A stretch of DNA of 64,000 bases from Haberlea rhodopensis (GCA_907163345.1 CAJQUN010000024.1:5766001-5830000); one strand, 5' to 3'; positions 47,678 through 58,516 are shown, numbered from the stretch's first letter. The notes: a model not told the origin generated them from the letters alone. Numbers and translations are program-made.

Positions 47678-47915
47678 GTGGCCGAGAGGGTACGGGAACG
47701 TGAAGAAAACACCTCAGGGGAGGAGTTTCAAGGTCAGGTACTCCAACAAATTAACTCTTTCCATTTTGATGCGAAGAATCAATTCAATGAATTTAGGTGG
47801 CCGAGAGGGTACGGGAACGTGAAGAAAACACCTCAGGGGAGGAGTTTCAAGGTCAGGTACTCCAACAAATTAACTCTTTCCATTTTGATGCGAAGAATCA
47901 ATTCAATGAATTTAG
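47678..47915 (+). repeat. 119-bp exact tandem duplication in gag
   Basis: Two adjacent identical copies run from the GTGGCCGAGAGGG marker to GAATTCAATGAATTTAG-like ends, offset by 119 bases (GCCGAG at 47681 and 47800). A shared AGGTGG at the junctions suggests replication slippage at microhomology. 119 is not divisible by three, so the frame is lost. Confidence 0.93.
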
Positions 47916-48668
47916 GGGCATGATTGAGGCTTTGCAAGAAGAGTTCAAAACTCTCAAGGCCGACATGGTTATATGCAAAAGGGCCATGGCCAATGCGGGG
48001 GAACATGTGGCCACGGCACCAACCAGGATCGATGTTCCAAGGCCAAGACCATACAATGGGACTCGCAATGCTAAGGAACTTGATAACTTTCTATGGAACT
48101 TGGAGCAATACTTTGCAGCCTCGAATGTACGGGACAACGAGACCAAGATTCGCACAGCGCCCCTATTCCTGACCGACACAGCCACTCTATGGTGGAGGAG
48201 GCGACACGCAGATATTGAGCGAGGCACATGCCGCATGGATACATGGGAAGACTTCAAGGCCGAGCTCAAGCGGCAATTCTACCCCGAGAATGTGGAGTAT
48301 GAGGCTCGGGGACGCCTACGACGGCTCACACACTACAAAACTATAAAAGAGTACATCAAGGAGTTCCAAGAGATCATATTGGAGATCCCAGAGTTGACGG
48401 ATCGTGAGGCATTCTTCGCTTTCCTTGATGGGCTCAGGCCATGGGCAAAACAGGAGCTCCAACGCCGTCAAGTGCAAGATTTGGCTACGGCAATTGCTTA
48501 TGCCGAGAGCCTTATTGAGTTGCGCCCTCTAACGATGGCAACAACAAGGGCAAGAGGGATGACAAGGGCAAAGGTATGGGAGGCAACCAGTCAAACTCAA
48601 GCCAAACCTACAACAGGGGCAATGCACCAAGACCATCAACCTATAGGTCCAATGACCGGGAACGGACT

Positions 48669-49528
48669 TGTAAGGATTTTGTTCCGCTTTACAGTCCCGA
48701 TTGATAACCTGCAATCAAGAAACAAAACAATCACCGGGGAACCAAGGTATCGTATCCAAAAGGGGAGACACACACACTGCCCTAAGACACTACCCGAAGA
48801 CCCTGCCCGAACCCACTGCCCAAGCACACAGCCCGAACACACAGCTCCACCGGTCAACTAACCACACTGCCCGAGACCCACGGCACACCAGTGCACACAG
48901 CACCACTCTCACAGCCACACACACAGTGCACGCACACAGCGCACACACTCAAGCTCACGGCCACACAGTGCACACAGCACCAAGGCTCACGGCCACACCA
49001 GTACCACAGCGCACACACAGCACCACTCATGCACTAGGCGCACACAGCACCAACACTCAGCACAAGCCAGCGCACACAGCACCAAGGAGCACACACAGCA
49101 CCAACACTCAGCACAACCAGCGCACACAACACCAAGGAGCACACACAGCACCAAGGAGCACACACAGCACCAACACTCAGCACAACCAGCGCACACAGCA
49201 CCAACTCACGGCCACCCACCGCACACACAGTGACGAAAAGGGGGGACGAAAACCACACTCTGGTTTCGGGTTTCAGAGGTGTTGGCCTCATCATGAACCA
49301 AGGCCAACATAAAGGCAAGAGGGAGACGAAGAGGATGGTGAGATTTCCGAAGAGACGAACCAACTGAAGAGGCGCAAGGGCTGGAACATTCTGGAGCATG
49401 GGAGTTGAAGGGTGAGAGGCTGAATGATAAGGGAAAGGGGGGTTCGGTAATGGGTAAGGGAGAAGGGCCAAAGAATAATGGGAAAGAAAGCCCAATGGAT
49501 TTAATAGGTAATGGGCCAAAACCCAACA
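48669..49528 (-). repeat. nested copia 3' LTR, 860 bp
   Basis: On the plus strand runs TGTAAGG to CCCAACA. Compared with the right copy it has about seven substitutions, one 1-bp indel and a 99-bp deletion between TCAC microhomologies (junction about 48734). Positions 48870-49220 are dense in short ACACAGCACCAA and CAGCGCACACA units, giving long open frames on both strands that I do not take as genes. Confidence 0.93.
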
Positions 49529-49545
49529 AATCTCCACCTTGGCAC
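49529..49545 (-). other. nested copia polypurine tract
   Basis: On the minus strand CCAAGGTGGAGATT directly precedes the TGTTGGG start of the 3' LTR, a common copia purine tract. Confidence 0.85.
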
Positions 49546-49782
49546 AATACCGGCTCCACCTCGACGTAAGGATAACCCAATAGATGACTCATCATCGCCC
49601 AAAGGTCCCCACAACACACACAGTATTGTGTGGACCAATTTCCTGTCATAGCACACAGCACAGACAAAGGAAAAAACAATAACAAGCACACAGCAAGTTA
49701 AAGTGGGAAAGTAACCAGGGTAACAGTTTTATAACGAGCACACAGCAGGTTACAAAACACTAACCAAGGGACAAATCCTGCA

Positions 49783-50316
49783 TCAATCATCAGTATCAAA
49801 TTTAAAAAATTTAAAACATGATTGAAATTTACTAAGGGACAAACACTTAGTACACATATCAGTAGGATTAAACACATAATCACTTAGATTATCACCTACA
49901 GATAACAACCAATGAACAACATTCCAAAGCACAAAGCTAGGATTAGTCATATACCTACTAAAGCAACTAATAGCATAAGCTATACCATGCCAAGTACTAA
50001 CCAGCAAATACATTAAGCAACTAATAGCATAAGCTATATCATGCCAAGTACTAATAAGCAAATACATTAAGCAACTAATAGCATAAGCTATATCATGCCA
50101 ATCTTCATGTTCATTCGCAACCAATTCATCATGCACAACATGTTCATGTTCAACAACACTACCATGATTTACAGGCATTCCATGAATTTCAGGTTCATTA
50201 ACATGACGTACACCAGTTAAATGCTCCACCTCGCAGGGAGTAGCACAGGACACAGACTCGTCAACATGCACAGGACACATAGTCACATTAGGGGGAGGGA
50301 AATCCGGGAATATCAC
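49783..50316 (-). pseudogene. nested copia pol remnant with 18-residue triplication
   Basis: Left-over sequence between integrase and RT (acidic EPEIHG, VVEHEHVVHDELVANEHED), then fragments resembling the RNase H-proximal LMY..R/WHDIAYA..SRYMTNP..WNVVHWLL region. CLMYLLVSTWHDIAYAIS is repeated three times because of a 54-bp tandem repeat. The integrase core and RT catalytic parts are absent. The open frame continues the upstream remnant after a break at about 50320. Confidence 0.7.
49961..50101 (-). repeat. 54-bp tandem triplication
   Basis: AAGCAACTAATAGCATAAGC begins at 49961, 50015 and 50069, a 54-bp period; two full copies and a partial third, nearly identical. In frame it encodes 18 residues. 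Confidence 0.9.
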
Positions 50317-50322
50317 TCTTTG

Positions 50323-51195
50323 TTATTTGCCAAAAACACACGAATCACAGAAAGGCATGCAAGACAACACGTCTTTACCAACGCAACCTTTTTCATGCAA
50401 ATTCTCTAGACCTTTAGAACTTAAATGACCTAATCTCCTATGCCTCAGATTAGTCAAGTCATCAGTCACAGAATTCACATTATCATATACAGATTCAGTT
50501 TTGCAAACATAACGATGTCTTTTCTTTTTACCTTTAAAAACTACCAAAGAACCCTTTATGATTTTCATAACACCATTTCCCCATCTACCCTCTAGACCAC
50601 ATGATTCTAAACCAGAACAAGACAACAAATTATTGCACAAAGCAGGAACATGTCTTACATCTTTTAGAGTCATAGAATAACCAGAATCAAATTTCAAATA
50701 AACATCACCAATGCCAGCAACTTTACAAAGTTTCTCATTAGCAATAGAAACAGAACCATTCTCAACTTCTTTATAATTAGAAAACAAATTTCTAAGAGGT
50801 GTCATGTGATAAGAGCAACCAGAATCAATTAGCCATTCATTTTCACACACAGTAGATGAATGCACATAATTCACAGAATCACATAAGTCAGTCACCATAA
50901 AGACATCACCAGAGTCTTCACCAGATAAAGAAGCATGATTCACTTGTTCATTAGATTGGTTATTATTATTTTGATTCTTGTTTTTCTTTTCAGGACAGTC
51001 TTTAATAAAATGATCAGGATCACCACAATTAAAGCACCTCCTATTCTTAGGCCTAGACTTAGATCTTTTCCCATTGTTATACCTATGTTGAGACCTACCT
51101 CTAACATGCATAACTTCACCAGGGTCTTGCTTACCGCCGTTGTTCACTTTTAAATCTAATTCCTTGCTTTTAAGGCCGTTAATTACAGTATCCAA
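50323..51195 (-). pseudogene. nested copia gag end, protease and pre-integrase region
   Basis: CCHC zinc knuckle CFNCGDPDHFIKDC (about 50990-51035), protease active site WLIDSGCSYHMT (C where most have A) and the pre-integrase zinc region RRLGHLSSKGLENL with CDSCVFGK. It ends at 50323, where integrase core should begin. The frame is preceded by the gag part at 51350-51707, with a stop and shift between. Confidence 0.88.
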
Positions 51196-51307
51196 TGTAA
51201 CAGAATCCCTACCGTACTTAATGGCGGATTTTACATCACTATAATTCTCAGGAATAGCATTTAAAAGAACAATAGGTGAATAGTCGTCAATGTTCTTATC
51301 TCATGTC

Positions 51308-51707
51308 AATTTAATATCTTGAATTAATTTAGTAAACACATCCAAATTCTCATCTACGTCTTTGTTCAAGTCTAGCTTGAATCTGAAAAAAATTTTCTAA
51401 CAAGAAAAGTTTACTCGGCAAAGATTTTTCAGTAAACATTTCTTCTAATTTTTCCCAAAGTTCTCTAGCAGATGATAGTTTACCACACTTCCTGAGCACA
51501 GAGTCAGACAAGTTCAAGATAATAGAAGAATAAGCATATTCGTCATCTTCCAGTTTCTTAGCAGTTGTAACGTTCTCAGCCCAATTACCATCAATAGCTT
51601 TAAATACCTTTTGTTGTATTAAAATTCCTTTCATTTTTTGTTGCCAAATAGAAAAATCAGATTTTCCATTAAAAGGTTCAAGGTTATATCCAGAAATTGA
51701 AGCCATC
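51308..51707 (-). pseudogene. nested copia gag, N-terminal part
   Basis: ATG at 51707 gives MASISGYNLEPFNGKSDFS, a usual copia gag opening (the frame is open upstream but in leader). GILIQQKVFKAIDG and KLSSARELWEKLEEMFTEKS are typical UBN2-type gag segments. A single-base shift near 51385-51395 breaks the frame, and after it a stop occurs near 51300. Confidence 0.88.
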
Positions 51708-51979
51708 ACACTAAGCAGAGAGGCACACACAATTTCAACAACCAAACAGCAGAAGCAAGGACCACAAGGCACACAAAACACAATGAAAGAATTAACCAAG
51801 CTAAGGGAAGGAAAAATCGCAATCACCCACAAGATCACAATACACTCAACGGTGTACGAGCATGGGGTTTCAGATTGAGATTTTCCTACGGGTAAGGGAC
51901 ACAATTACACCTAGAAACACGATAGTAAAATGATTAAGGGTTAAATAATCACTTACTACCCAGAGACAAAGCTCTGGGG

Positions 51980-52195
51980 TCAGGGTGGTTAACGGTCCGG
52001 ATCAACCGGAACCGGTCCGGAACCGGACCGGTCGGTTCCGGTTCCAAACCGGAACCGGTTGATCCGGTTATAAACCGGAATCCGATCCGGGTTTTGCCCG
52101 GATCGGATCGGTTCCATAGGTCTGGAACCGCCAATCCGGCGGTTCCGGTTCCACCGGTTTCGGTTCCGGACCGGGACCGGAACCGGAACCGGTTA
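51980..52195. repeat. left subterminal GGTTCCGG cluster of the hAT element
   Basis: More than ten copies of GGTTCCGG, CCGGAACC or GGTCCGGA in both orientations, mirrored by a cluster at 54365-54560. Confidence 0.85.
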
Positions 52196-52221
52196 AAAAT
52201 TAAAAAAAAAATGGGGAGGGT

Positions 52222-52301
52222 TCCGTTGGCCAACGGCATTGTAGCCGTTGGCCAACGGACTGCCGTTGCCCAACGGCTATTTTAGCCGTTGGGCAACGGA
52301 T
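52222..52301. repeat. nested CCGTTGG/CCAACGG palindromes
   Basis: Three CCGTTG(G/C)CCAACGG-type palindromes in 80 bp (52223, 52243 and about 52262-52300), able to form alternative hairpins, between the left terminus and the transposase gene. Possibly part of the promoter or binding region. Confidence 0.7.
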
Positions 52302-52456
52302 TAATTAAAAAAAAAAATATTTTTTTTAAAAAAAAATTTTTTTGCTTCTATATATACCTCATTTTTCCTCTTCAATTTTTCATCTCCAACTCTCTTACTC
52401 TTACAATCCTAATCTTGATTACAATTATCTCGTTTTTCCATATTTCCACTAATACG

Positions 52457-54457
52457 ATGGCATCTTCTTCTACTGGTCGTGGTGGTCGTGGTGTTGCCTC
52501 AAATCCACATTTATTCCAAGAAAATTATGATATATTTGCCGAGTTTGATAATGCTTATGATGTTGAAGAAGCGGAACACGTTGCAGAACCGGCGGCCCCC
52601 CAAAATCCGGCCCCTGGCGGGTCATCCGCGACTACTGCCGCTTCGAGTCGCACGAGTAACCGTCCCAAACGAAGCAAGGTATGGGATCATTTTGACGTCG
52701 AGACAAAACCAGGTACGAACGAATCTGTTGTTATTTGTAAAATATGTAAAACCACGTATAATTATAAAACAGGTGGTTCCGCTGGCGGTACCGGAACTTT
52801 TAAGAAACATCTAGTTAAAAAACATAATTTTGATGATGTTACTTTACAACCATTAGGTAGAGAACCAACCCAACTTCAAATTAATCCTCAGTCTGGCACT
52901 AATTTTATCTTAACACCGGAAATGAACAAAAGATTATTCGTTCGTTTTATTGTAAGATGCGAACTTCCTTTTTTGTTTTCTGAAAAAGATGGCTTTGTTG
53001 ATTTTTCTTCTGGTATCCAACCATGTTTTAGACATATTTCTAGGCATACTTTGAAAAGAAATATTGTCGATGTGTTTCTTGATTACCGTAAGACTTTAGT
53101 TGATCATCTTTCTTCTATTAACTGCAGATTAAGTTTAACAACTGATATTTGGACGAATACCGCATTACTTTCTTTTCTTGTTATTACTGGTCGTTGGATT
53201 GATGATAACTGGTGTTTGCAGAAAAGAATTTTGTCACTGGATGAATTAAAATCTGCACATACTGGTTCCCAAATTGCTAAATATATTGTTAATGTTTGTA
53301 GATTTTATGGAATTGCGGATAAAATTTGTTCGATTACACTTGACAACGCTTCAAATAATAACGCGGCCATGCGTGAACTTAAAATATATTTACGACCAAT
53401 GCTTAATGGTGTTTTTTTCCATGTTAGATGTGCATGCCATATAATTAATTTAGCAGTAAAAGATGGTTATGAAGATGCTGAATGTAGTAGCATAGACAAA
53501 CTTAAAAATTGTTGTCAATGGATACGACAATCACGCATTAAGCGTGATTGGAAACATACGTGTGCAAGTCAGAACCTTCGGTTTACTCTTTTTCCACCGC
53601 CCATTGTAAGTCGATGGAATTCTTTGCACAAAATGTTAGAATCGATGTTACCTTATCAAGATGCTTTAACTTCTTTTTATAACTCTTATCAAATGCCTGA
53701 AAGTGATGAAAGTTATTTATTGTCTGATAAGGATTGGTTTTTTGTTAAAAATTTAACTGCTTTGTTATCAACCTTTAAAGATGCAACAGATCGTTTCTCC
53801 GGTGTTTGTAATCCTACTTCTCATTATTTTCTACCACTTGTATTTAACATGTTTTGCAAATTTATTTAATTTAGAGATGATATTGAGTTGATGTCGTTCG
53901 TTTATCGTATGGAGGAGAAGTTTAAAAAATATTGGGAACAAATTCCACACGTGCACTGTATATCTACATTGTTAGACCCAAGTCAGGGTGTAGGATCTTT
54001 CGATACTTTCTTTGAATATTACAGTACGTTTTTGGATAAGGATGTTGACGATCAAAAGACGTCAATCATGCATTCTCTCCAAAATATGTTTGGATTGTAC
54101 CATAGTGAACAGGGACAGAGCTCATCGGCGCGTGTAGTAGGAGGAGAAGAAGAAGATGCTAGTCAGTCACGAAGCGGAGGGATTAATCTGTTGCGGAGCC
54201 TTGGAAGAAAGAAGCAGAGAGGAAGCGGAGTGTCATCTACCTCTTCAAATGAGTTGCAGTTCTTCCTGGGTCAAATGTTCATTACAGATGAAAATTTTGA
54301 CGTACTAGAGTGGTGGAAAGCAAACGCAAGACAATATCCAGTCTTAGCCAAAAAAAAAAGGGTTGGCCAAACCGGTTCCGGTTGGAACCGGTTTAACCCG
54401 GTCCAATCCGGCAAATCGGAACCGTGGTTCCGAACCGGATCGGTTCCATGGCATTAG
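52457..54457 (+). pseudogene. hAT transposase, BED zinc finger, one internal stop, truncated C-terminus
   Basis: ATG at 52457 (MASSSTGRGGRGVASNP). A BED-type zinc finger covers residues about 70-122: KVWDHFDV, CKICKTTY and HLVKKH. The RNase H-like core includes LTTDIWTNTALLSFLVITG, ITLDNASNNNAAMRELK and VRCACHIINLAVKDG. A TAA at 53867-53869 interrupts it in frame; the rest reads FVYRMEEKFKKYWEQIPHV, YYSTFLDKD and the start of the hAT dimerisation region (LQFFLGQMFITDENFDVLEWW). That domain ends after ARQYPVLA where the subterminal repeats begin, so its conserved C-terminal half is missing. It resembles plant RICESLEEPER-type transposases. Not expected to be active. Confidence 0.92.
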
Positions 54458-54560
54458 CCATGGAACCGGAACCGGACCAATCCGGTTCAGAACCGGATTG
54501 GTCCGGTTCCACAAAAAACGAGTCCGGGACCGGTCGGATCCGGTCCGAATCCGGCCCACG
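54365..54560. repeat. right subterminal GGTTCCGG cluster of the hAT element
   Basis: Mirror of the left cluster, with many GGAACCGG/CCGGTTCC copies. The reading frames here on both strands are simple-sequence artefacts. Confidence 0.85.
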
Positions 54561-54578
54561 AACACCCTGACTCTGGGG

Positions 54579-54916
54579 TGACGAAACCACACTGACCGAA
54601 GCACCGAAGCGCCTGCCCGGAATCTGCCCGAGATTCCAGTAGCTGCCCGAGCTCTCCAGCCGCTGCCCGAAGCCAACAGCTGCTGCCCGAAGCCCAACAA
54701 GCACTGCCCGAGCCCAGCCACGCTCTCCAGCCACTGCCCGAAACCACCGAGCACTCCAGTCGTTGCCCGAGGTCTGCCCAAAGCCTACTGCCCCTGCCCG
54801 AAGTCCTCTGCCGCTGCCCGAGGTCTGCCCGAACACTGCCCGAGTCCAAAAGAGCACTGCCCGAGACCAAAACAGCTATGCCCGAGGTCAACCGAACACT
54901 CCACCAGGCACGGAAC
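54579..54916 (-). repeat. CTGCCCGA-rich leader of the nested copia
   Basis: About fifteen or more spaced copies of CTGCCCGA (plus strand) at irregular 12-30-bp intervals, between the primer site and the hAT insertion. This is the 5' leader of the copia element; frames through it are not taken as genes. Confidence 0.8.
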
Positions 54917-54928
54917 GCTCTGATACCA
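54917..54928 (-). other. nested copia primer-binding site (tRNA-iMet)
   Basis: GCTCTGATACCA on the plus strand, i.e. TGGTATCAGAGC on the minus strand, one base from the inner end of the right LTR. This fixes the element's orientation as minus. Confidence 0.93.
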
Positions 54929-54929
54929 C

Positions 54930-55889
54930 TGTAAGGATTTCGTTCCGCTTTACAGTCCCAATTGATAACCTGCAATCAAGAAACAAAAGCAATCACAGTA
55001 TACAATTTCAACAAATAAAACTATAAACTGAAATGCAAAGCAAGAGTTAAGAATTAGGGCTCAGGTCGAGCTGGGTTTCCTTCCAACGTCGTCACCGGGG
55101 AACCAAGGTATCGTATCCAAAAGGGGAGACACACACACTGCCCTAAGACACTACCCGAAGACCCTGCCCGAACCCACTGCCCAAGCACACAGCCCGAACA
55201 CACAGCTCCACCGGACAACTAACCACACTGCCCGAGACCTACGGCACACCAGTGCACACAGCACCACTCTCACAGCCACACACACAGTGCACGCACACAG
55301 CGCACACACTCAAGCTCACGGCCACACAGTGCACACAGCACCAAGGCTCACGGCCACACCAGTACCACAGCGCACACACAGCACCACTCATGCACTAGGC
55401 GCACACAGCACCAACACTCAGCACAAGCCAGCGCACACAGCACCAAGGAGCACACACAGCACCAACACTCAGCACAACCAGCGCACACAGCACCAAGGAG
55501 CACACAGAGCACCAAGGAGCACACACAGCACCAACACTCAGCACAACCAGCGCACACAGCACCAACTCACGGCCACCCACCGCACACACAGTGACGAAAA
55601 GGGGGGACGAAAACCACACTCTGGTTTCGGGTTTCAGAGGTGTTGGCCTCATCATGAACCAAGGCCAACATAAAGGCAAGAGGGAGACGAAGAGGATGGT
55701 GAGATTTCCGAAGAGACGAACCAGCTGAAGAGGCGCAAGGGCTGGAACATTCTGGAGCATGGGAGTTGAAGGGTGAGAGGCTGAATGATAAGGGAAAGGG
55801 GGGTTCGGTAATGGGTAAGGGAGAAGGGCCAAAGAATAATGGGAAAGAAAGCCCAATGGATTTAATAGGTAATGGGCCAAAACCCAACA
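54930..55889 (-). repeat. nested copia 5' LTR, 960 bp
   Basis: Full-length copy, TGTAAGG to CCCAACA on the plus strand, including the 99 bp missing from the left copy (about 55000-55098). Confidence 0.93.
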
Positions 55890-56731
55890 GGACTTGCTTC
55901 CTTTGTCACAAGACCGACCACTTCATGGCCAATTGCCCAAAAGTAAACAAGCTAGCAGCTCTTGCAGATGAAGATGATGAGCCACAGGAGGAGGGCACAC
56001 AGATTGGATCTCTACGGCTCCTCAATGCCGTCAAAGCAAAGGTGGAGCGCGCTAAAGGACCCAAGGGGGGGTCTATGTTTGTGGATGCCTTGGTCAGGGG
56101 GCGACGAGTCAAGGCATTAGTGGATACGGGGGCCACACACAACTTCATCCGAGAGGAGGCGACGAAGAAGCTGGGGCTTGCCATCACTCCAACCGGAGGA
56201 TCAATCAAGTCAGTGAATGCAAAGGCCAAACCAATCGCCGGAGCGGCCAAGGGAGTGAAGACCACGATAGGAGAATGGCAGGGATATGTCTCCTACATAG
56301 TGGTGCCCATGGATGATTATGACATGGTACTTGGACTGGAGTGGCTCGACGAGGTACGGGCTTGCATTTTACCCTTTTCAGACTCTTTATATATCCTTGA
56401 TGCAAACACTCCATGCACTATACCGGCCAAGAGGGAGGCCAAGGGGTCGAGCATGTTGTCGGCTATTCAATTCGCAAAGGGACTTAGGCGTAGTGAGGAG
56501 ACCTATGCCATAGTTCCTAAGATAGACGAAGGGCCAAAGACCGAGGGCTTGGGGGAGTTGCCCATGGAAGTCAAGGTCGTGCTTGAGGACTTCAAGGACA
56601 TTATGCCAAATGAGCTCCCGAAGAAGCTACCACCAAGGAGGGACGTGGACCACAAAATTGAGCTAGTAGCGGATGCTAGCCCCCCTCACGCACACCCTAT
56701 CGGATGGCACCACCTGAATTGGAAGAGTTGA
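55890..56731 (+). pseudogene. outer gypsy gag zinc knuckle and aspartic protease
   Basis: Resumes the outer gag right after the copia. Zinc knuckle CFLCHKTDHFMANC (about 55895-55937), then FVDALVRGRRVKALVDTGAT, where DTGA is the protease active site, and VVPMDDYDMVLGLEWL. The lead-in to RT (VLEDFKDIMPNELPKKLPPRRD) is present. The frame is lost by an indel near 56680-56695, with a stop at 56729-56731 and another shift near 56735. Confidence 0.88.
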
Positions 56732-56762
56732 GGAAACACTCAAGGAACTACTTGATGCGGGG

Positions 56763-57413
56763 ATGATCCAGCCATCCAAGTCCCCATATGGTGCACCAGT
56801 GCTCTTTCAAAAGAAACATGATGGGTCTCTACGCATGTGCGTGGACTATCGGGCCTTGAACAAGTTGACGGTCCGGAACAAGTACCCTATACCACTCATT
56901 GGAGAGTTATTCGACCAACTTGGAGGGGCCAAGTGGTTTTCAAAGATAGACTTGCGGTCCGGATATTGGCAAGTGCGGATTGCTGTAGGGGATGAGCCAA
57001 AGACCGCCATGGTCACGAGGTACGGGTCTTATGAATTTCTGGTTATGCCTTTTGGTCTCACCAATGCCCCGGCCACATTTTGCACCCTCATGAACAAGGT
57101 ATTCCACCCTTACTTGGATAAATTTGTGGTTGTTTACCTTGATGATATTGTTATCTACTCATCCACGTTGGAGGAACACGTGGAGCATTTGAGAAAGGTG
57201 TTTCAGGCACTTCGGGAGAATGAACTTTACATCAAATTGGAGAAGTACTCTTTTGCCCGAGATGAGGTGTCATTCTTGGGCCACAACATCAAGACCGGGC
57301 ATATCATGATGGAAGAGGCCAAGGTGAAGGCCATACGAGATTGGGAGGCTCCAACCAATGTGCCCCAACTCCGATCTTTTCTGGGGCTAGCCAACTATTA
57401 CGGCGCTTCATAG
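56763..57413 (+). pseudogene. outer gypsy reverse transcriptase
   Basis: Contains IQPSKSPYGAPVLFQKK, LRMCVDYRALNKLT, WFSKIDLRSGYWQVRI, YEFLVMPFGLTNAPATF and the catalytic YLDDIVIYS (about 57137-57163), then KLEKYSFARDEVSFLGHNI. The frame is lost by a one-base deletion near 57400-57405, with a stop at 57411-57413. The catalytic residues are conserved. Confidence 0.9.
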
Positions 57414-58516
57414 AGGGGTATTCTAACATTGCCACACCCCTCACTAATCTCTTGAAGAAGAACAAGAAGTGGGAGTGGGATCCAAAGTGCCGGGAAGCAT
57501 TTGAAGAGCTAAAGATCAAGGTGACGGAGCAACCAGTCTTAGCCCTGCCGGATCACACAAAGCCATACGAGGTGCACACTGATGCCTCAGACTATGCCAT
57601 TGGGGGCGTTCTTATGCAAAATGGGCATCCTATTGCCTTTGAGAGCCGCAAGTTGAATGATGCCGAGCGGCGATACACAGTCCATGAGAAGGAGATGACT
57701 GCGGTGGTCCATTGTCTACGAGTATGGAGGCATTACTTGCTTGGGAGCAAGTTTATTGTGCGGACAGACAATGTTGCCACAAGAACCTTCCAAACCCAAA
57801 AGAAGCTCACTCCGAAGCAAGCAAGGTGGCAGGAGTTTCTTGCGGAGTTTGACTACACATTGGAGTACAAGCCGGGGACAACCAATCGTGTAGCCGATGC
57901 CTTAAGCCGGAAGGTAGAGCTTGCAGCCATAAGCCAACCCGCCAGCCTACTGAAGGATCGTATACGGGAAGGGCTTGATCAAGACCCGATGGCAAGGAAC
58001 ATCATGGACTTTGCTAGGGAAGGCAAAACCCGACGATTTTGGATTCGAGATGGCTTGCTATTCACTAAGGGAGACCGCCTCTTTGTGCCCAAGTGGGGAA
58101 ATTTGCGCCGGGAAATACTCAAGGAGTGTCATGATACAAAGTGGGCGGGCCACCCGGGGATGCATCGCACCATGGCACTCATGGAGGATTCTTATTATTG
58201 GCCAAGGATGCGGGAGGATGTGGAGGCCTATGTGAGGACTTGCCTTGTATGCCAACAAGACAAGGTGGAACAACAGCAGCCAGCCGGTCTCCTACAACCA
58301 CTTCCCATTCCTGAGCACCCGTTCGAGAGCATATCAATGGACTTCATTACGGCACTACCCAAGTCAGAAGAGTGCGGGACTATCATTGTTGTGGTGGACA
58401 GGTTTTCTAAGTATGCTATCTTTATTGCTGCACCGCCAGACATCACTGCCGTTGACACAGCCAAGCTTTCACTAAGCACGTGGTCAAGCATTGGAGCATT
58501 CCGAAGACCATTGTGA
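57405..58516 (+). pseudogene. outer gypsy RNase H and integrase (first part)
   Basis: RNase H: YEVHTDASDYAIGGVLMQ, YTVHEKEMTAVVHCLRVWRH and FIVRTDNVAT. Integrase zinc region: WAGHPGMHRTMALMEDSYYW with CLVCQQDK. The first catalytic aspartate lies in SMDFITALPKS. The frame ends at 58516 after a one-base deletion near 58465-58475. Confidence 0.9.

Larger units (their letters stand above)
46899..48668 (+). pseudogene. outer gypsy gag, N-terminal and central part, broken
   Basis: Starts at ATG 46899 (MSDSGVVQQPEKPEK). After about 22 codons it is interrupted by the MITE at 46965-47570 and resumes at 47571 (SREPSVDFMGG, MENRMIRLEQYMADHSQAF). A 119-bp exact tandem duplication then shifts the frame, and it continues with the retrotransposon gag domain (DNFLWNLEQYF, TLWWRRRHADI, FKAELKRQFYPENVEYEAR, LRRLTHYKTIKEYIKEFQ). 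At 48668 the nested copia element cuts it just before the zinc knuckle, which lies at 55890 onward. Three independent lesions make this gag dead. Confidence 0.88.
51980..54570 (+). mobile_element. hAT transposon inside the nested copia (third level)
   Basis: 2591 bp flanked by the 8-bp duplication CTCTGGGG (51972-51979 and 54571-54578). Short terminal inverted repeats TCAGGGTG / CACCCTGA. Both subterminal regions (51990-52195 and 54360-54560) are crowded with GGTTCCGG/CCGGAACC motifs, likely transposase-binding sites. One transposase gene reads plus, opposite to the copia host. Confidence 0.95.
48669..55889 (-). mobile_element. nested non-autonomous Ty1/copia element (second level)
   Basis: Lies on the minus strand between two LTRs (860 and 960 bp), flanked by the 5-bp duplication GGACT (48664-48668 and 55890-55894). 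The primer site complements initiator-Met tRNA next to the right LTR, and a purine tract lies next to the left LTR. Gag, protease and the pre-integrase zinc region are recognisable, but the integrase core and RT are deleted. The left LTR has lost 99 bp. A hAT transposon occupies 51980-54570. Without it the element is about 4.6 kb. Confidence 0.92.

Noticed and set aside
48701..49537. Long frames on both strands in the nested copia LTRs (also 55287-55887)
   Set aside because: They arise from ACACAGCACC-type simple repeats in LTR DNA. The minus-strand Cys/Val/Trp-rich and plus-strand His/Thr-rich peptides are low complexity.
54344..54975. Three overlapping minus-strand frames of 145-162 residues
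   Set aside because: They run through hAT subterminal repeats and the CTGCCCGA array, giving repetitive Gly/Ser/Arg peptides, not genes.
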